DNA from: Bradyrhizobium sp.
GTDB taxonomy: Bacteria > Pseudomonadota > Alphaproteobacteria > Rhizobiales > Xanthobacteraceae
Reading direction: 5' to 3'
DNA: 62,334 bases
NCBI GenBank assembly: GCA_028290305.1
Contig: JAQGKC010000094.1
Location: 1 to 62,334 of the forward strand
The translations under genes and the position numbers were made by a program. The notes beneath the pieces are model-generated. The model did not search any database and was not told where the DNA came from. It saw nothing but the letters and a program-made list of their open reading frames with translations. The stretch's first letter is position 1. The number at the start of each line of letters is the position of its first letter. Below, in pieces: positions 44,442 to 52,817 of this stretch.

Positions 44442-44852
44442 TTATTCTCGATTCCAGGTTTTTGTGCGTCCCTTTGTCACCCACACGATCTTGTCGGCTT
44501 CAAAAATACAGAGGCCATCGCATTCACCCTCTGCGGCCGATTTTTGAAGGCGCTGAGTGTCCACTTCGACCTTCATCGAGCAATTAGCGCTAAAATTGCA
44601 GACAGACAGAATCCGCTTTGCATTCTCACTCGAGGCATTTCTGATCGAACACTGAGATATCCCGTGTCCAATTTCGAGCCATGACGTGCCAGCCGGACCG
44701 GTTTGAATATTCCAAAGTTCGCCCGAGCAGGCGAAGTTCTTCAGGCGAGTCTCACCTGCGATCGCCTTCGGTCCTCCAAACGAGCATCCGACTGCGATCA
44801 GTGTAAGAAATGACAACGCAGTTATGAATCGTGCCGTCGATCTCGAATTCAC
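44442..44852 (-). CDS. Exported hypothetical protein, possible lipoprotein
   Basis: 136 residues. The N terminus ARFITALSFLTLIAVGCSFG is a signal peptide with a weak lipobox (AVGC). Mature cysteines are in FACSGE, QCSIRN, SVCNFSANCSM and GECDGLCIF. Its 5' end overlaps the tail of the truncated integrase in another frame. It and the next two genes form one minus-strand unit. Confidence 0.6.
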   Translation of the reverse strand: MNSRSTARFITALSFLTLIAVGCSFGGPKAIAGETRLKNFACSGELWNIQTGPAGTSWLEIGHGISQCSIRNASSENAKRILSVCNFSANCSMKVEVDTQRLQKSAAEGECDGLCIFEADKIVWVTKGRTKTWNRE

Positions 44853-45654
44853 AATGCCCCCCTTGCCGGCAAATTCTCTTCAGGCACGCGTCGTCACCGC
44901 CTTGGCATTTAGCGTTGAGGATGCAGAACTCGAACGCACGCGCAACGACCGTCTCTTCCTGTCGCAGAATCTGGATGAAGCCGGGCGTTTCGTCGATCGG
45001 CAGGGCGGCATGATGGACGATGGTCGCGACTTTTGAACGTTTCGGCAGAAGATGATCGAGGTGCCCCTTCCACCGTGCCGGGTTGTCGCCGGTGCGGTAT
45101 TTCATGACCCGAGCCCAATCGAGAATGCGCTCGATCCGGCCGCGAAGCCGCGACGCCGTCTCGGTCTTGTCCTTCCAGATCGGCTGCAATACCTTCAGAA
45201 CTAGCGCGTCGTCGACCGCGGCAACCGGCTTGTCCTTGAAGATGGGATAAACGTATGTCTGAAGCGTCGCCGTCCATTGGTCGGCATGTTTGCCATTCTT
45301 CCAGCCGTCCTTGTGGGTGGCAATGTAGGTCTCGGCGCACTTCTCGAAGGTGATGGCCTCGGCAGCTTCGATGGTCCTGGTCTGTTGCTCTTTGAGGCGC
45401 TCATTCAGCGGATCAAGGCCCTTGAGGCGTATGACCCGGCAGACCTCCGCCTTCTCGCGGGCCTCGGCGAGCGACACGGTATGAAACGGACCAAGGCCCA
45501 TATCCCGCAGCTTGCCACCGATGCGATACCGGAAAATCCAGCTCTTGGAGTTGCCGGGGCGGACCTTCAGGTACAGTCCAAGTCCATCGGCATACATTCC
45601 CGGCTTCAGATTCTGCTTGATCTTGAGTGCGGTGAGCACCCGTATGCGAGCCAT
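44752..45654 (-). pseudogene. P4-type tyrosine recombinase truncated at the start of its catalytic domain
   Basis: 300 residues. The DUF4102-type arm domain (ALKIKQNLKPGMYADGLGLYLKVR, WIFRYRIGGKLRDMGLGPF) and the core-binding domain (WTATLQTYVYPIFKDKPVAAV) are normal. At VARAFEFCIL the sequence leaves the family exactly where TAARTGEV would begin, and a foreign cysteine-rich tail (NAKCQGGDDACLKRICRQGGHC) is read instead. All catalytic R-H-R-Y residues are missing, so the protein cannot recombine DNA. The tail shares C-spacing with the neighbouring exported protein, hinting at fusion with a decayed paralogue. Confidence 0.75.
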
Positions 45655-45768
45655 TCCAAATCTTCCGCGTCGTGTCCGAGCCCATATAGAGGGAGGGGTT
45701 CAGTCGACGGGCGCGGGAGTTGCGGAAGCGGGAGGGGGGAGTGCCTTGATAGTCGTAGGCTCAGCCGA

Positions 45769-46098
45769 GTGATTGGCGCGAACATCCACTTTCATCGGAT
45801 GCGGATGGGACTTTCGCAAGCGGCGTTAGGCCAGGTGATCAGCGTCACCTTCCAGCAGATTCAGAAATATGGAAACGGCAAGAATTCGGTCGCCGCGAGA
45901 CAACTGTTTTGCATCGGCCAAACCCTGCGGGCGAAAGTCAGTACACTCTTCGAGAAGCCGTTCCGCGATCGAGCAACTGCCGCTGCCTCTGCCAAGCCTT
46001 TCCGATCAGCACAAATTGGTCGCCTTGAGCCGGCCGGTTCGCCAACAGGCGGATATCGAGACACGGCTCAATGCCCTGCGGATGCAAGAGCTGCATAA
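45769..46098 (+). CDS. XRE-family HTH regulator (probably decaying)
   Basis: 109 residues from a GTG at 45769. The HTH is recognisable: HFHRMRMGLSQAALGQVISV, TFQQIQKYGNGKNSVAARQ, and LRAKVSTLFEK, a SinR-like pattern common in rhizobia. The final ~45 residues (FRDRATAAASAKPFRSAQIG onward) do not look conserved. It may be a remnant of a larger regulator. Confidence 0.55.
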   Translation: MIGANIHFHRMRMGLSQAALGQVISVTFQQIQKYGNGKNSVAARQLFCIGQTLRAKVSTLFEKPFRDRATAAASAKPFRSAQIGRLEPAGSPTGGYRDTAQCPADARAA

Positions 46099-46930
46099 CA
46101 GCGATACACGGGACGGCCATTAAATTTGGAGTTTAAGAAACTAAATTCGGATTGAATCGACAGGCACCCTCAGAAAGATAGAGATTGTGTAAGTGCGCGA
46201 GAATTTCGGACGCGGCAAAGCGGACATCCGCCAAACGGACGAAGTAGGTGCCGGATTCCAGGCGACCTCAGCATCGCGAGATAGAGCGTGGAGACGATTG
46301 CTGTTGCCTTGTTTCTCCTTCGGGCCGTCGTCGTCAGCATTCCGCGCGCCTGGTTAATTTCGTCGAAGCTGGAGCATCGCCGGCACGCGCTTCCGTAAAT
46401 TTTCGACGCACCAAGTTAGCTGTGCAACATCAGGCGAGGAAATTAGGCAAACCGTTTCCAACGATCTGGTCCACGAAGCGAAAGATGCAAGCTAGGCTTG
46501 ACGCTGCTATGCCGACGGCAGATTAGCGTTGTGCGGGACGAATCTTGAGGACAGATCGTCGAACGTCAGTGCTGTGCTTATCGGCACACCCCACAGTTCA
46601 TACCGGATCATGATTTACTTGTATCGACGTTCCAAGAGCAAAGGAACGTCGGCTGCTTCGAGGAGAGCGAGGCGTAATTTTATGCACTCCGAACTGCGGT
46701 TTTGATCGTTTGGAGCTGCTAGGTTAGAACTTTTCCTGCCGCTTCATCGATTGCCGACATCACTCACGTCGTCGGCGTCCCCGGTGCGGTGTTGCGCGTT
46801 TAGCGCATACGGAGAAAAAACGTTCAAGGCGGAATGTATGTTTACTATCGGACAGACGTTCGCGGAGAGAGCGAGATAGCTTTGCGTTTTTACGGCCTTT
46901 GCGTCTCGGGGCGTGTGGTGACTTTCCAGA
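46099..46930. other. Long stretch without recognisable gene
   Basis: About 830 bases between the HTH gene and the hpnN fragment. Open frames up to 92 codons (46,248-46,526, plus strand) have no ribosome site or family features. Composition is less GC-rich than the core, consistent with decayed island DNA. Confidence 0.45.
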
Positions 46931-47113
46931 TTACAGTATTGAAGGTCTTGGCCGGGCATTCTGCGAAATCAACCCCTGGATATCTGTATTAATGGAGAAT
47001 TTTGCGGCATCGAAGGCCGCGGCTCCGAGCATCACTAGTGTACCGAGAATAACGATCGTCCACCGGTAGCGGGCGCAGAAATCGACAAGTCGGACAATCG
47101 CTGAATTGATCAT
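46931..47113 (-). pseudogene. hpnN: N-terminal fragment of hopanoid RND transporter HpnN
   Basis: 60 residues, MINSAIVRLVDFCARYRWTI onward, with the first membrane helix and FSINTDIQGLISQN, matching the start of the MMPL/RND family hopanoid exporter HpnN (about 860 residues). After LISQN the sequence diverges (ARPRPSIL) and stops. It is a truncated copy, presumably carried or cut by the island; a functional hpnN would be elsewhere. Confidence 0.7.
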
Positions 47114-47229
47114 GAGAGGCGCCGGCCGGCTCGTAAAATTGGAACCGCCGCACCAACGCCCCAGGCCGGCAAATCGCTCAATTCCCCGGTCAGAATTCCT
47201 TGAGGCAGGGGGCGTTGAGGCTAAAGGCG

Positions 47230-47580
47230 CTATCCCGATCTGTATTGTGGCTCATAGTTCACGAGCCACAATTCAAGGGCCGCGACGAACGTAACCATTG
47301 CGCCAAGGCCAATGCTGACGTGCATCGCCCTGGTGTGCATGAACCCCAGTGCCCACGGCGATACCATCGACCAAAGCCCAAGCAGGAGATTGAACCATTC
47401 CTCCCAATCCGAAAATGCGAGGATTGCGGCGATCGATATCGCCGTAATCGCCGCGCCGCTGGCCCAAACGTCAATGCGCGCCACTTCGTTGGCGTGCGCA
47501 AAAAGCCAGGGTGACACAAAAAGGAAAAGTCCGAACGACCCGGTGTAGACATCGAGCGCGGATTCGCGGCGCCATCCCAT
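47230..47580 (-). CDS. SPW-repeat membrane protein
   Basis: 116 residues from the ATG at 47580, preceded by AAGGAACCTGAA. Four membrane helices in two repeats, each with an SPW motif (LFLFVSPWLFAHA and SMVSPWALGFMHT). SPW proteins are small uncharacterised integral membrane proteins. The open frame continues upstream with no similarity, so this start is preferred. Confidence 0.85.
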   Translation of the reverse strand: MGWRRESALDVYTGSFGLFLFVSPWLFAHANEVARIDVWASGAAITAISIAAILAFSDWEEWFNLLLGLWSMVSPWALGFMHTRAMHVSIGLGAMVTFVAALELWLVNYEPQYRSG

Positions 47581-48313
47581 TTCAGGTTCCTTCGGCGACT
47601 TGACTGCTTCATTCGGAAGGTCGGCATGCAGCACGCCGGTTTCAAGGTATTCTTTCGGTTGAGCCGCCCCCCAACGGGTAACACGCATCGACCCTCTCAA
47701 GGGCGAGATCGAGTAAGGCGCCAAACTTCGTTGGTCTGCCCCGGCTTTTCACCGCTGGCCCGACGAACGATGTTCCGAATGGTGTTGCTAGTCTCAAGAT
47801 CGCGCAGTCGTACGGATTGACGAAAGGCGGTCTTGGAGAGGCTGTTAATGCTCGCGGCCGGACAATTTCATTCGATGGCGAAAGAGTTGCTGGTATCGTT
47901 CGATTGCGACTTGTCAAGGCTGGGTCGCTTGCAGACCGTCGAACGCTGAAATGGCATCGGCAAACCGGGACAGGTCTTCGATGAGACGTGACTGATTGTC
48001 AGCACCCAGAGGGCGAAGGCGTATCCATCCGCAGGTTGCCTATCGTGCAATAGTGCGAGCTGATTTTCCATGGAAAGCGTGACCGACGCACCGGGGAAAT
48101 TCGCTAACAACTGCCACGCCCAAATGGTCTGGAGCGGCTATCCCGTTGACGCGGCTGACATCGCCAGCTTCTCGCTCCTATTCATCGTCAAAGCGATCAG
48201 CCCCAAGTCTGACCGCTTCCCGCAAGGCGTGGGCTCGATTGTCGGGGCACCGGTGTATGTCACGCCGACCGTAGCCTGGGCGTCCGCGGTCGTTCTAAAT
48301 CGAGGTAATGTTG
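47581..48313. other. Region without a firm gene; one unexplained open frame
   Basis: About 730 bases between the SPW gene and the FAD monooxygenase. A plus-strand frame from about 47,716 to 47,970 lacks an ATG but reads protein-like text (GLTKGGLGEAVNARGRTISF). The minus strand has a similarly plausible short frame (RGRPTKFGALLDLALERVD). I cannot decide; it may be a gene remnant. Confidence 0.35.
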
Positions 48314-49444
48314 ATGAACGCGAATAAGCGAATTGCAGTTGTTGGCGCGGGCCTGGGTGGTCTAAGCGCTGCTGGATTCCTTCAACGTGCTGGTTTCTCA
48401 GTTACGGTCTATGAACAAGCGCCAGCCTTTTCGCGGATCGGCGCCGGGATCATCCTCAGCGCCAACGTGATGAAGGTGTTTCGCCGTCTTGGCATCGAAC
48501 AAAGCTTGGTTGAAACCGGCATCAAGCCTCAGTCCTACGTTAGTCGCGCCTGGGACACGGGCGAGAAGATGTATGAGATCCAATTCGACGCGGCAAGTGA
48601 GGCGCGATACGGCGGCCCCTATCTCAATATCCATCGGGGCGATCTGCATGGTGTTCTGGAACGCGTTGTTGCCCCTGGCACGATCGCTTTCAACCATCGT
48701 CTTGTCGGCCTCGACGAAAATAACGATGTGGTACGCCTCAGCTTCGAGAATGGCGTCCGGGTCGAGGCGGAAATAGTCATCGGCGCCGACGGCATCCATT
48801 CCAAGGTGCGCGAGAATTTGCTCGGTTCCGAGCCCCCGCGCTTCGTCGGTGCCGTGGCGCAGCGGGCGATCTTTCCGACCGAACGGCTGCGCGGATTCGA
48901 GATTTCAGACTGCACCAAATGGTGGGGAACGGACCGGCACATCCTGCCATACTTCATGACTAGCAGGCGCAACGAGATCTATGTCATTGGTGTTATTCCC
49001 GAGGCACAATGGGATAGCGACGTGTCGTCACTGCCCTGTAGTCGCAATGAAATGCTCGAAGCATTCGCGGGATTCCACGTCGATCTGCGCCGAATTCTGG
49101 AGGTAGCCGACGATGTCAGCCTCTGGCCGATCTACGACCGCGAGCGGAATGACCGTTGGAGTGGCGGCAGGATCGTGCTCCTCGGTGATGCCTGCCATCC
49201 GATGCGGCCCTTTATGGCTGCTGGCGGCGCGATGGCGGTCGAAGACGGGGTCATTCTTAGCCGCTGCCTTGAGGCATTTGACGATTATAGCGTGGCGTTT
49301 CGCTGGTATCAGGCGAGCCGAATCCCGCGTGTTGCGGAAGTGCAAGGTATCTCGATCGGCAACAGCTGGATGCGCGGGCCCACCGAAACTGACTGGTTCT
49401 ATTGCTACGATCCTTGCGTGGCAGCGCTTACACCGCCACGCTAA
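48314..49444 (+). CDS. FAD-dependent aromatic monooxygenase, NicC-like (6-hydroxynicotinate 3-monooxygenase family)
   Basis: 376 residues. I chose the ATG at 48314 because GAGG is 8 nt upstream (an ATG at 48308 is too close). Class A flavoprotein hydroxylase motifs: dinucleotide-binding VVGAGLGGLSAAGFL, FAD/NADPH-binding GADGIHSKVRENLLG, and GDACHPMRPFMA. The pattern NVMKVFRRLGIEQ, YLNIHRGDLHGVLE, CTKWWGTDRH and WPIYDRERND matches NicC more closely than salicylate hydroxylase. The likely reaction is decarboxylating or simple hydroxylation of a heteroaromatic ring using NADH and O2. It starts the catabolic cluster and precedes a deacetylase-fold hydrolase by 44 bases. Confidence 0.85.
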   Translation: MNANKRIAVVGAGLGGLSAAGFLQRAGFSVTVYEQAPAFSRIGAGIILSANVMKVFRRLGIEQSLVETGIKPQSYVSRAWDTGEKMYEIQFDAASEARYGGPYLNIHRGDLHGVLERVVAPGTIAFNHRLVGLDENNDVVRLSFENGVRVEAEIVIGADGIHSKVRENLLGSEPPRFVGAVAQRAIFPTERLRGFEISDCTKWWGTDRHILPYFMTSRRNEIYVIGVIPEAQWDSDVSSLPCSRNEMLEAFAGFHVDLRRILEVADDVSLWPIYDRERNDRWSGGRIVLLGDACHPMRPFMAAGGAMAVEDGVILSRCLEAFDDYSVAFRWYQASRIPRVAEVQGISIGNSWMRGPTETDWFYCYDPCVAALTPPR

Positions 49445-49488
49445 TGGTCGTCCCCCCCCCGTCAATTGTGAAGCGAGCATGTCGATCA

Positions 49489-50412
49489 ATGTATGAGCCC
49501 AAATCTGATCCAATGGTTGCGCGCGATCTCGTCGGCTATGGCGAATTTCCGCCGGACCCCGGCTGGCCCAGGCGCGCTTCCATTGGGGTGAACTTCAATC
49601 TCAACGTCGAAGGCGGCGGCGAGGCGACGCTCGTTAACGGCGACGATCTGTCCGAAGCCATGCTCAACGATATCGGCATGGGCGCAAAGCCGGGGCAGCG
49701 TTCCCCACTGGTCGAATCGGTGTTCGAATTTGGCAGCCGTCGCGGCGCCTGGCGGGTATTGGACATCTTTCGCGACTTCGCGGTCCAGGTGAGCATCCTC
49801 GGGGTCGCCCGCGCGCTGGAGCAGAACCCCGAACTGACCACCGCTTGCGTCCAGCGCGGGCACGAGATCGTAAGCCACGGCTATCGCTGGATCGATTACG
49901 CCGACGTCAGCGAGGAAGTCGAACGCGAGCATATCCGTCGCGCGATCGAGGTGCTGACGCGGTTGACCGGCACGAGGCCGGTGGGATGGATGACCGGACG
50001 ACCTGGACCGAATACGCGGCGGCTGATCGTCGAGGCCGGAGGATTTCTGTACGACCGGGATTCGCTCGCCGATGAGCTGCCGTACTGGCTGCGTATCGGT
50101 GAGCGGCCGCATCTGGTCATTCCCTATTCCTACGAGGCGAACGACAACCGCTTCAATGAAAACAGCGGGTTCTCGACCGGCGACGACTTCTTCACCTATA
50201 TGCGCGATGCCTTCGACGTTCTCCGACGCGAGGGCCAGAAAGGTTCACCGAAGCTGCTGTCGATCGGCCTGCATGACCGGCTAATCGGGCGGCCCGGGCG
50301 TTGCACCGGGCTGATCAGGCTGCTCGAGCACATGCGAAGCTTTGAGGACGTCTGGTTCTGCCGCGGCATCGATATCGCCGAGCATTGGCGCAAGCGCTTT
50401 CCTCAGTCCTGA
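49489..50412 (+). CDS. NodB-fold amidohydrolase, PuuE/allantoinase-like (polysaccharide deacetylase family)
   Basis: 307 residues from the ATG at 49489 (MYEPKSDPMVARDL; an ATG at 49513 is possible). It follows the PuuE-type pattern: DLVGYGEFPPDPGWPRRASI, NLNVEGGGE, VFEFGSRRGAWRVLDIF, CVQRGHEIVSHGYRWIDY, TRPVGWMTGRPGPNTRRLI and LSIGLHDRLIGRPGR. PuuE is a metal-independent-type allantoinase that opens the hydantoin ring. Here the substrate is probably a related cyclic amide. It overlaps by 10 bases with the convergent isochorismatase gene. A run of nine C lies in the upstream gap (49451-49460). Confidence 0.85.
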   Translation: MYEPKSDPMVARDLVGYGEFPPDPGWPRRASIGVNFNLNVEGGGEATLVNGDDLSEAMLNDIGMGAKPGQRSPLVESVFEFGSRRGAWRVLDIFRDFAVQVSILGVARALEQNPELTTACVQRGHEIVSHGYRWIDYADVSEEVEREHIRRAIEVLTRLTGTRPVGWMTGRPGPNTRRLIVEAGGFLYDRDSLADELPYWLRIGERPHLVIPYSYEANDNRFNENSGFSTGDDFFTYMRDAFDVLRREGQKGSPKLLSIGLHDRLIGRPGRCTGLIRLLEHMRSFEDVWFCRGIDIAEHWRKRFPQS

Positions 50413-51734
50413 AGCGACGTCCCAGCGAACAGATCGCCCGACGCGGCGACCCGTCCGAATATCTGCAGGGTCTCCAGGCTGGCGTCGTGCAGTTTGCGGC
50501 TGAAGCCGGAAACGCAGTCGGACAGTACCACGAAGCGGAAATCGCGGTGGAAGGCGTCGCGCGCGGTGGCCTCGACGCACATATTGGTGATGACGCCCGC
50601 GAGACAAATCGTGTCGACGCCGAGGCCGCGCAGCAGGGCCTCGAGCGAGCTATTATGGAAACCGCTGTAGCGGGTTTTCTCGACGACATAGTCGGGAGGT
50701 GGCATTTCCGCCAGCACCTCGGCACCCCAGGTGCCGCGCCGAAGTCCTTCGGTACGAATGAAGGGCCGGGACTGTTCGATGATCAGGCCGGCGTCGATCG
50801 GAAATCCGCGCGCGTCGGTGTTCCAGGCCATGCGCAGGTAGATGACGGGGATCGCATGCGCCTTGCACGCGCTCACCGCCGCGACCGTGGCCGGCACGAC
50901 GCTGTCCATGTCGAAGCAGTTCAATCCGTTGCGCGGATAGACGCCGCGCGCGTTGCAATAGTCGTTCTGCATGTCGACCACGACAAGGGCAGTCTTTTCC
51001 GGCACGGTGGTCGCCATGGTGTCTGCTCCCTCGTTACGCCGCAGCCGTTTCAGTGCCGACTTCGAGCCGAGCCGACCCAATACCTCGTCGACCGACAGGA
51101 CATCGCCGAAGAACTCGAAGAAGTTGTTCAGCGCCGCGGCGTGCGTTTCGGCCGTCGACCCGGCATTGCAGTCCGACACCATGATGGTGCGGAAATTGAG
51201 CATCATGGCGTCCTGCGCCGACGCCTGGCAGCAGACATTGGTGTAGGTGCCGGCGATGAGCACGAATTCGATTCCGTGAGTCCTCAGATACGCGGCCAGA
51301 TCGGAGGAGCCCTGGATGAACGCCGAATAGAACTTCTTCACCATCCGCGTGTCTTCGGTGCGGACATCCAGCGTCGGCCAGAACTGGTATCCTTCCGCAC
51401 CCAGCTCCATCGCGGCCAGGCGCGTCTCGGCCTTGTCCGGCGGGAGAAGCTCGTGGCGGACCGACCATTTCTCGCGCGTGTCCGTCGTCGTATTCTGCAT
51501 CCAGACGACGCGTCCGCCCCGTCCGCGCAGCTCGCCGGCCAGCCGGTTGATCGCGGGAACGATGTCGCGCGCGGTTTCCGCCTCGCCCTGCGCGTCCGGT
51601 GCGACGAAATAATTCTGCATATCGATGACGATCAGGGCAGTGCGGGCGACGGGGATGGTCTCCCAGGGATGCACATTGCCGCGATCGGCGATCGCCGCTG
51701 CAATCAAATCATCTGGAATAGCGTAGCCGGACAT
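50403..51734 (-). CDS. Tandem two-domain isochorismatase-family amidohydrolase
   Basis: 443 residues from the ATG at 51734 (GGAGG 5 nt upstream). Two complete cysteine-hydrolase domains: the first (about 25-215) has D in IVIDMQNYF, K in MVKKFYSAF, C in GTYTNVCCQAS; the second (about 247-435) has VVVDMQNDY, VEKTRYSGF and GVITNMCVEAT. Both D-K-C triads are intact. The domains are only distantly alike. Relatives cleave carbamoyl, ureido or amide bonds (RutB, maleamate amidohydrolase NicF, N-carbamoylsarcosine amidase). A strong ribosome site lies before internal Met240, so domain 2 might also be made alone. Confidence 0.88.
   Translation of the reverse strand: MSGYAIPDDLIAAAIADRGNVHPWETIPVARTALIVIDMQNYFVAPDAQGEAETARDIVPAINRLAGELRGRGGRVVWMQNTTTDTREKWSVRHELLPPDKAETRLAAMELGAEGYQFWPTLDVRTEDTRMVKKFYSAFIQGSSDLAAYLRTHGIEFVLIAGTYTNVCCQASAQDAMMLNFRTIMVSDCNAGSTAETHAAALNNFFEFFGDVLSVDEVLGRLGSKSALKRLRRNEGADTMATTVPEKTALVVVDMQNDYCNARGVYPRNGLNCFDMDSVVPATVAAVSACKAHAIPVIYLRMAWNTDARGFPIDAGLIIEQSRPFIRTEGLRRGTWGAEVLAEMPPPDYVVEKTRYSGFHNSSLEALLRGLGVDTICLAGVITNMCVEATARDAFHRDFRFVVLSDCVSGFSRKLHDASLETLQIFGRVAASGDLFAGTSLQD
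51017..51032 (-). promoter_or_regulatory. Internal Shine-Dalgarno and start inside the tandem hydrolase
   Basis: On the minus strand GAGGGAG stands 8 nt before the ATG of Met240 (MATTVPEKTALVVVDMQ), exactly at the head of domain 2. The frame has no stop between the two domains. This looks like two adjacent genes that have lost a stop codon, with internal translation still possible. Confidence 0.55.
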
Positions 51735-51814
51735 CGGGCCTCCGTCGGTCCATGGTTGGGGCGATGCTGCGGTCGTGCAGCCATGCCAATACGAGCAAGG
51801 ATTGCACACCAGTC

Positions 51815-51836
51815 AAGTTCTTTCACGAGTAGAAAG
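51815..51836. promoter_or_regulatory. Candidate operator, site 1 (AAGTTCTTTC...GAAAG)
   Basis: AAGTTCTTTCACGAGTAGAAAG lies about 80 bases upstream of the tandem hydrolase start, with CTTTC/GAAAG arms. AAGTTCTTTC also occurs upstream of the ABC operon (52,639). It may be an operator for the adjacent XRE-cupin regulator. Inference from two sites only. Confidence 0.35.
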
Positions 51837-51850
51837 TGGGCGTCGCGTGC

Positions 51851-52471
51851 TCACAGTGTGGGCGGCGTATTGACCCACACGATCATGGCGACCGCCTCGC
51901 CGGGATTGGTGACGCCGTGCGGTCGCATCGACGGGAAGAAAAAGGCGTCGCCGGCCTTCAGGGAATAGGTGTCGCCTTCAACGGTCAGGGCAATCTCGCC
52001 GGTGACGATGTAGCCGACTTCGTCGCCTTCATGTTGGCGCATTCCATCGCCGCGCGCGCCGGGCTGAACACGAAGCAAGGTAGCCTGCAGCGCCGAGTCG
52101 GCCCCGAACGGAATCAACAATTCGGTCTCGAGGCCGTCGACGCCGAACCCACCGAGCCCGATCCGGCTGAGCACGGGTCGCTGGCCCTCGCGCATGATAA
52201 TGCCGTGCGCCGGGACTTGTTCGCTCAACAGCGTGGCGATCGTGATTCCAAGGCCCTTCGCGAGGCGGTGTAGCGTGTTGAGCGAAGGCGTCGCCTTCCG
52301 GTTCTCGATCTTCGAGATCAGGCTTTCGGAGCAGCCGGAGGCCGCCGCCAGATCGGCGAGCCGCATCGCTCTGGCGATGCGCGCGTGCTTCAGCCGCACG
52401 CCGAGCGCCAGTTCGTCCTGCGCCGACCCGTCACGCGGAAACGGACGGTTCTTTGACGTTGCCTTCTTCAC
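51851..52471 (-). CDS. XRE-type regulator with C-terminal cupin
   Basis: 206 residues from a GTG at 52471 with GGAGAGG 5 nt upstream. Residues 22-80 are an HTH_3 domain (LGVRLKHARIARAMRLADLAAASG, SLISKIENRKATPSLNTL), and about 135-205 form a cupin (HEGDEVGYIVTGEIALTVEGD and GDAFFFPSMRPHGVTNPG). Such regulators bind a small ligand in the cupin and control nearby catabolic or transport genes, often as repressors. It is divergent from the ABC operon and upstream of the hydrolase gene, so it is the natural candidate for cluster control. Confidence 0.92.
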   Translation of the reverse strand: MKKATSKNRPFPRDGSAQDELALGVRLKHARIARAMRLADLAAASGCSESLISKIENRKATPSLNTLHRLAKGLGITIATLLSEQVPAHGIIMREGQRPVLSRIGLGGFGVDGLETELLIPFGADSALQATLLRVQPGARGDGMRQHEGDEVGYIVTGEIALTVEGDTYSLKAGDAFFFPSMRPHGVTNPGEAVAMIVWVNTPPTL

Positions 52472-52817
52472 TCCAACCTCTCCGCGCGTCGCCAAGCAAC
52501 AGCATCCTGCCGTTTAATCGCCGGCGCTGGCAATCCGGCAGCGATTGCTTGTCCCCGTCGGCGACCAAACCCGCGCTTGGCCATGGCAGGCAATCGGACA
52601 TTCCATTTATAGCGCAACGGCTAATTTGCAAAGAGTGAAAGTTCTTTCCTTCAATTCATGAGCACGCTGCCGGTTTTTGCATCAGCTGCGGCAGAAGGAA
52701 CCCAAAAAATCCAGGTTTTACGAGCTTTCCTCCGTGGCATGTGAGTTGCATCGTATTCAGGTGAGCCGCATTCGTGCGGTGGATCCTGAGCGCCGCCCTT
52801 CAAATGGAGATCCAGCC
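52472..52817. other. Divergent intergenic control region
   Basis: About 345 bases between the regulator and the ABC operon. It holds the second AAGTTCTTTC site, A/T-rich stretches near 52,600-52,720 and the BMP ribosome site (GGAG at 52806). Regulation of the importer very likely occurs here. Confidence 0.45.
52636..52648. promoter_or_regulatory. Candidate operator, site 2 (GTGAAAGTTCTTTC)
   Basis: GAAAG-TT-CTTTC is an inverted repeat sharing AAGTTCTTTC with site 1. It is about 170 bases upstream of the substrate-binding gene. See site 1. Confidence 0.35.

Noticed and set aside
46248..46526. 92-codon frame in the island
   Set aside because: No initiation signal or similarity; composition like random GC-rich DNA.
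48070..48327. Possible small plus-strand gene before the monooxygenase
   Set aside because: No ribosome site, no family, and its end overlaps the start of the monooxygenase in another frame.
50385..51968. A 527-codon plus-strand frame over the tandem hydrolase
   Set aside because: No recognisable protein; both hydrolase domains with catalytic triads are on the minus strand.
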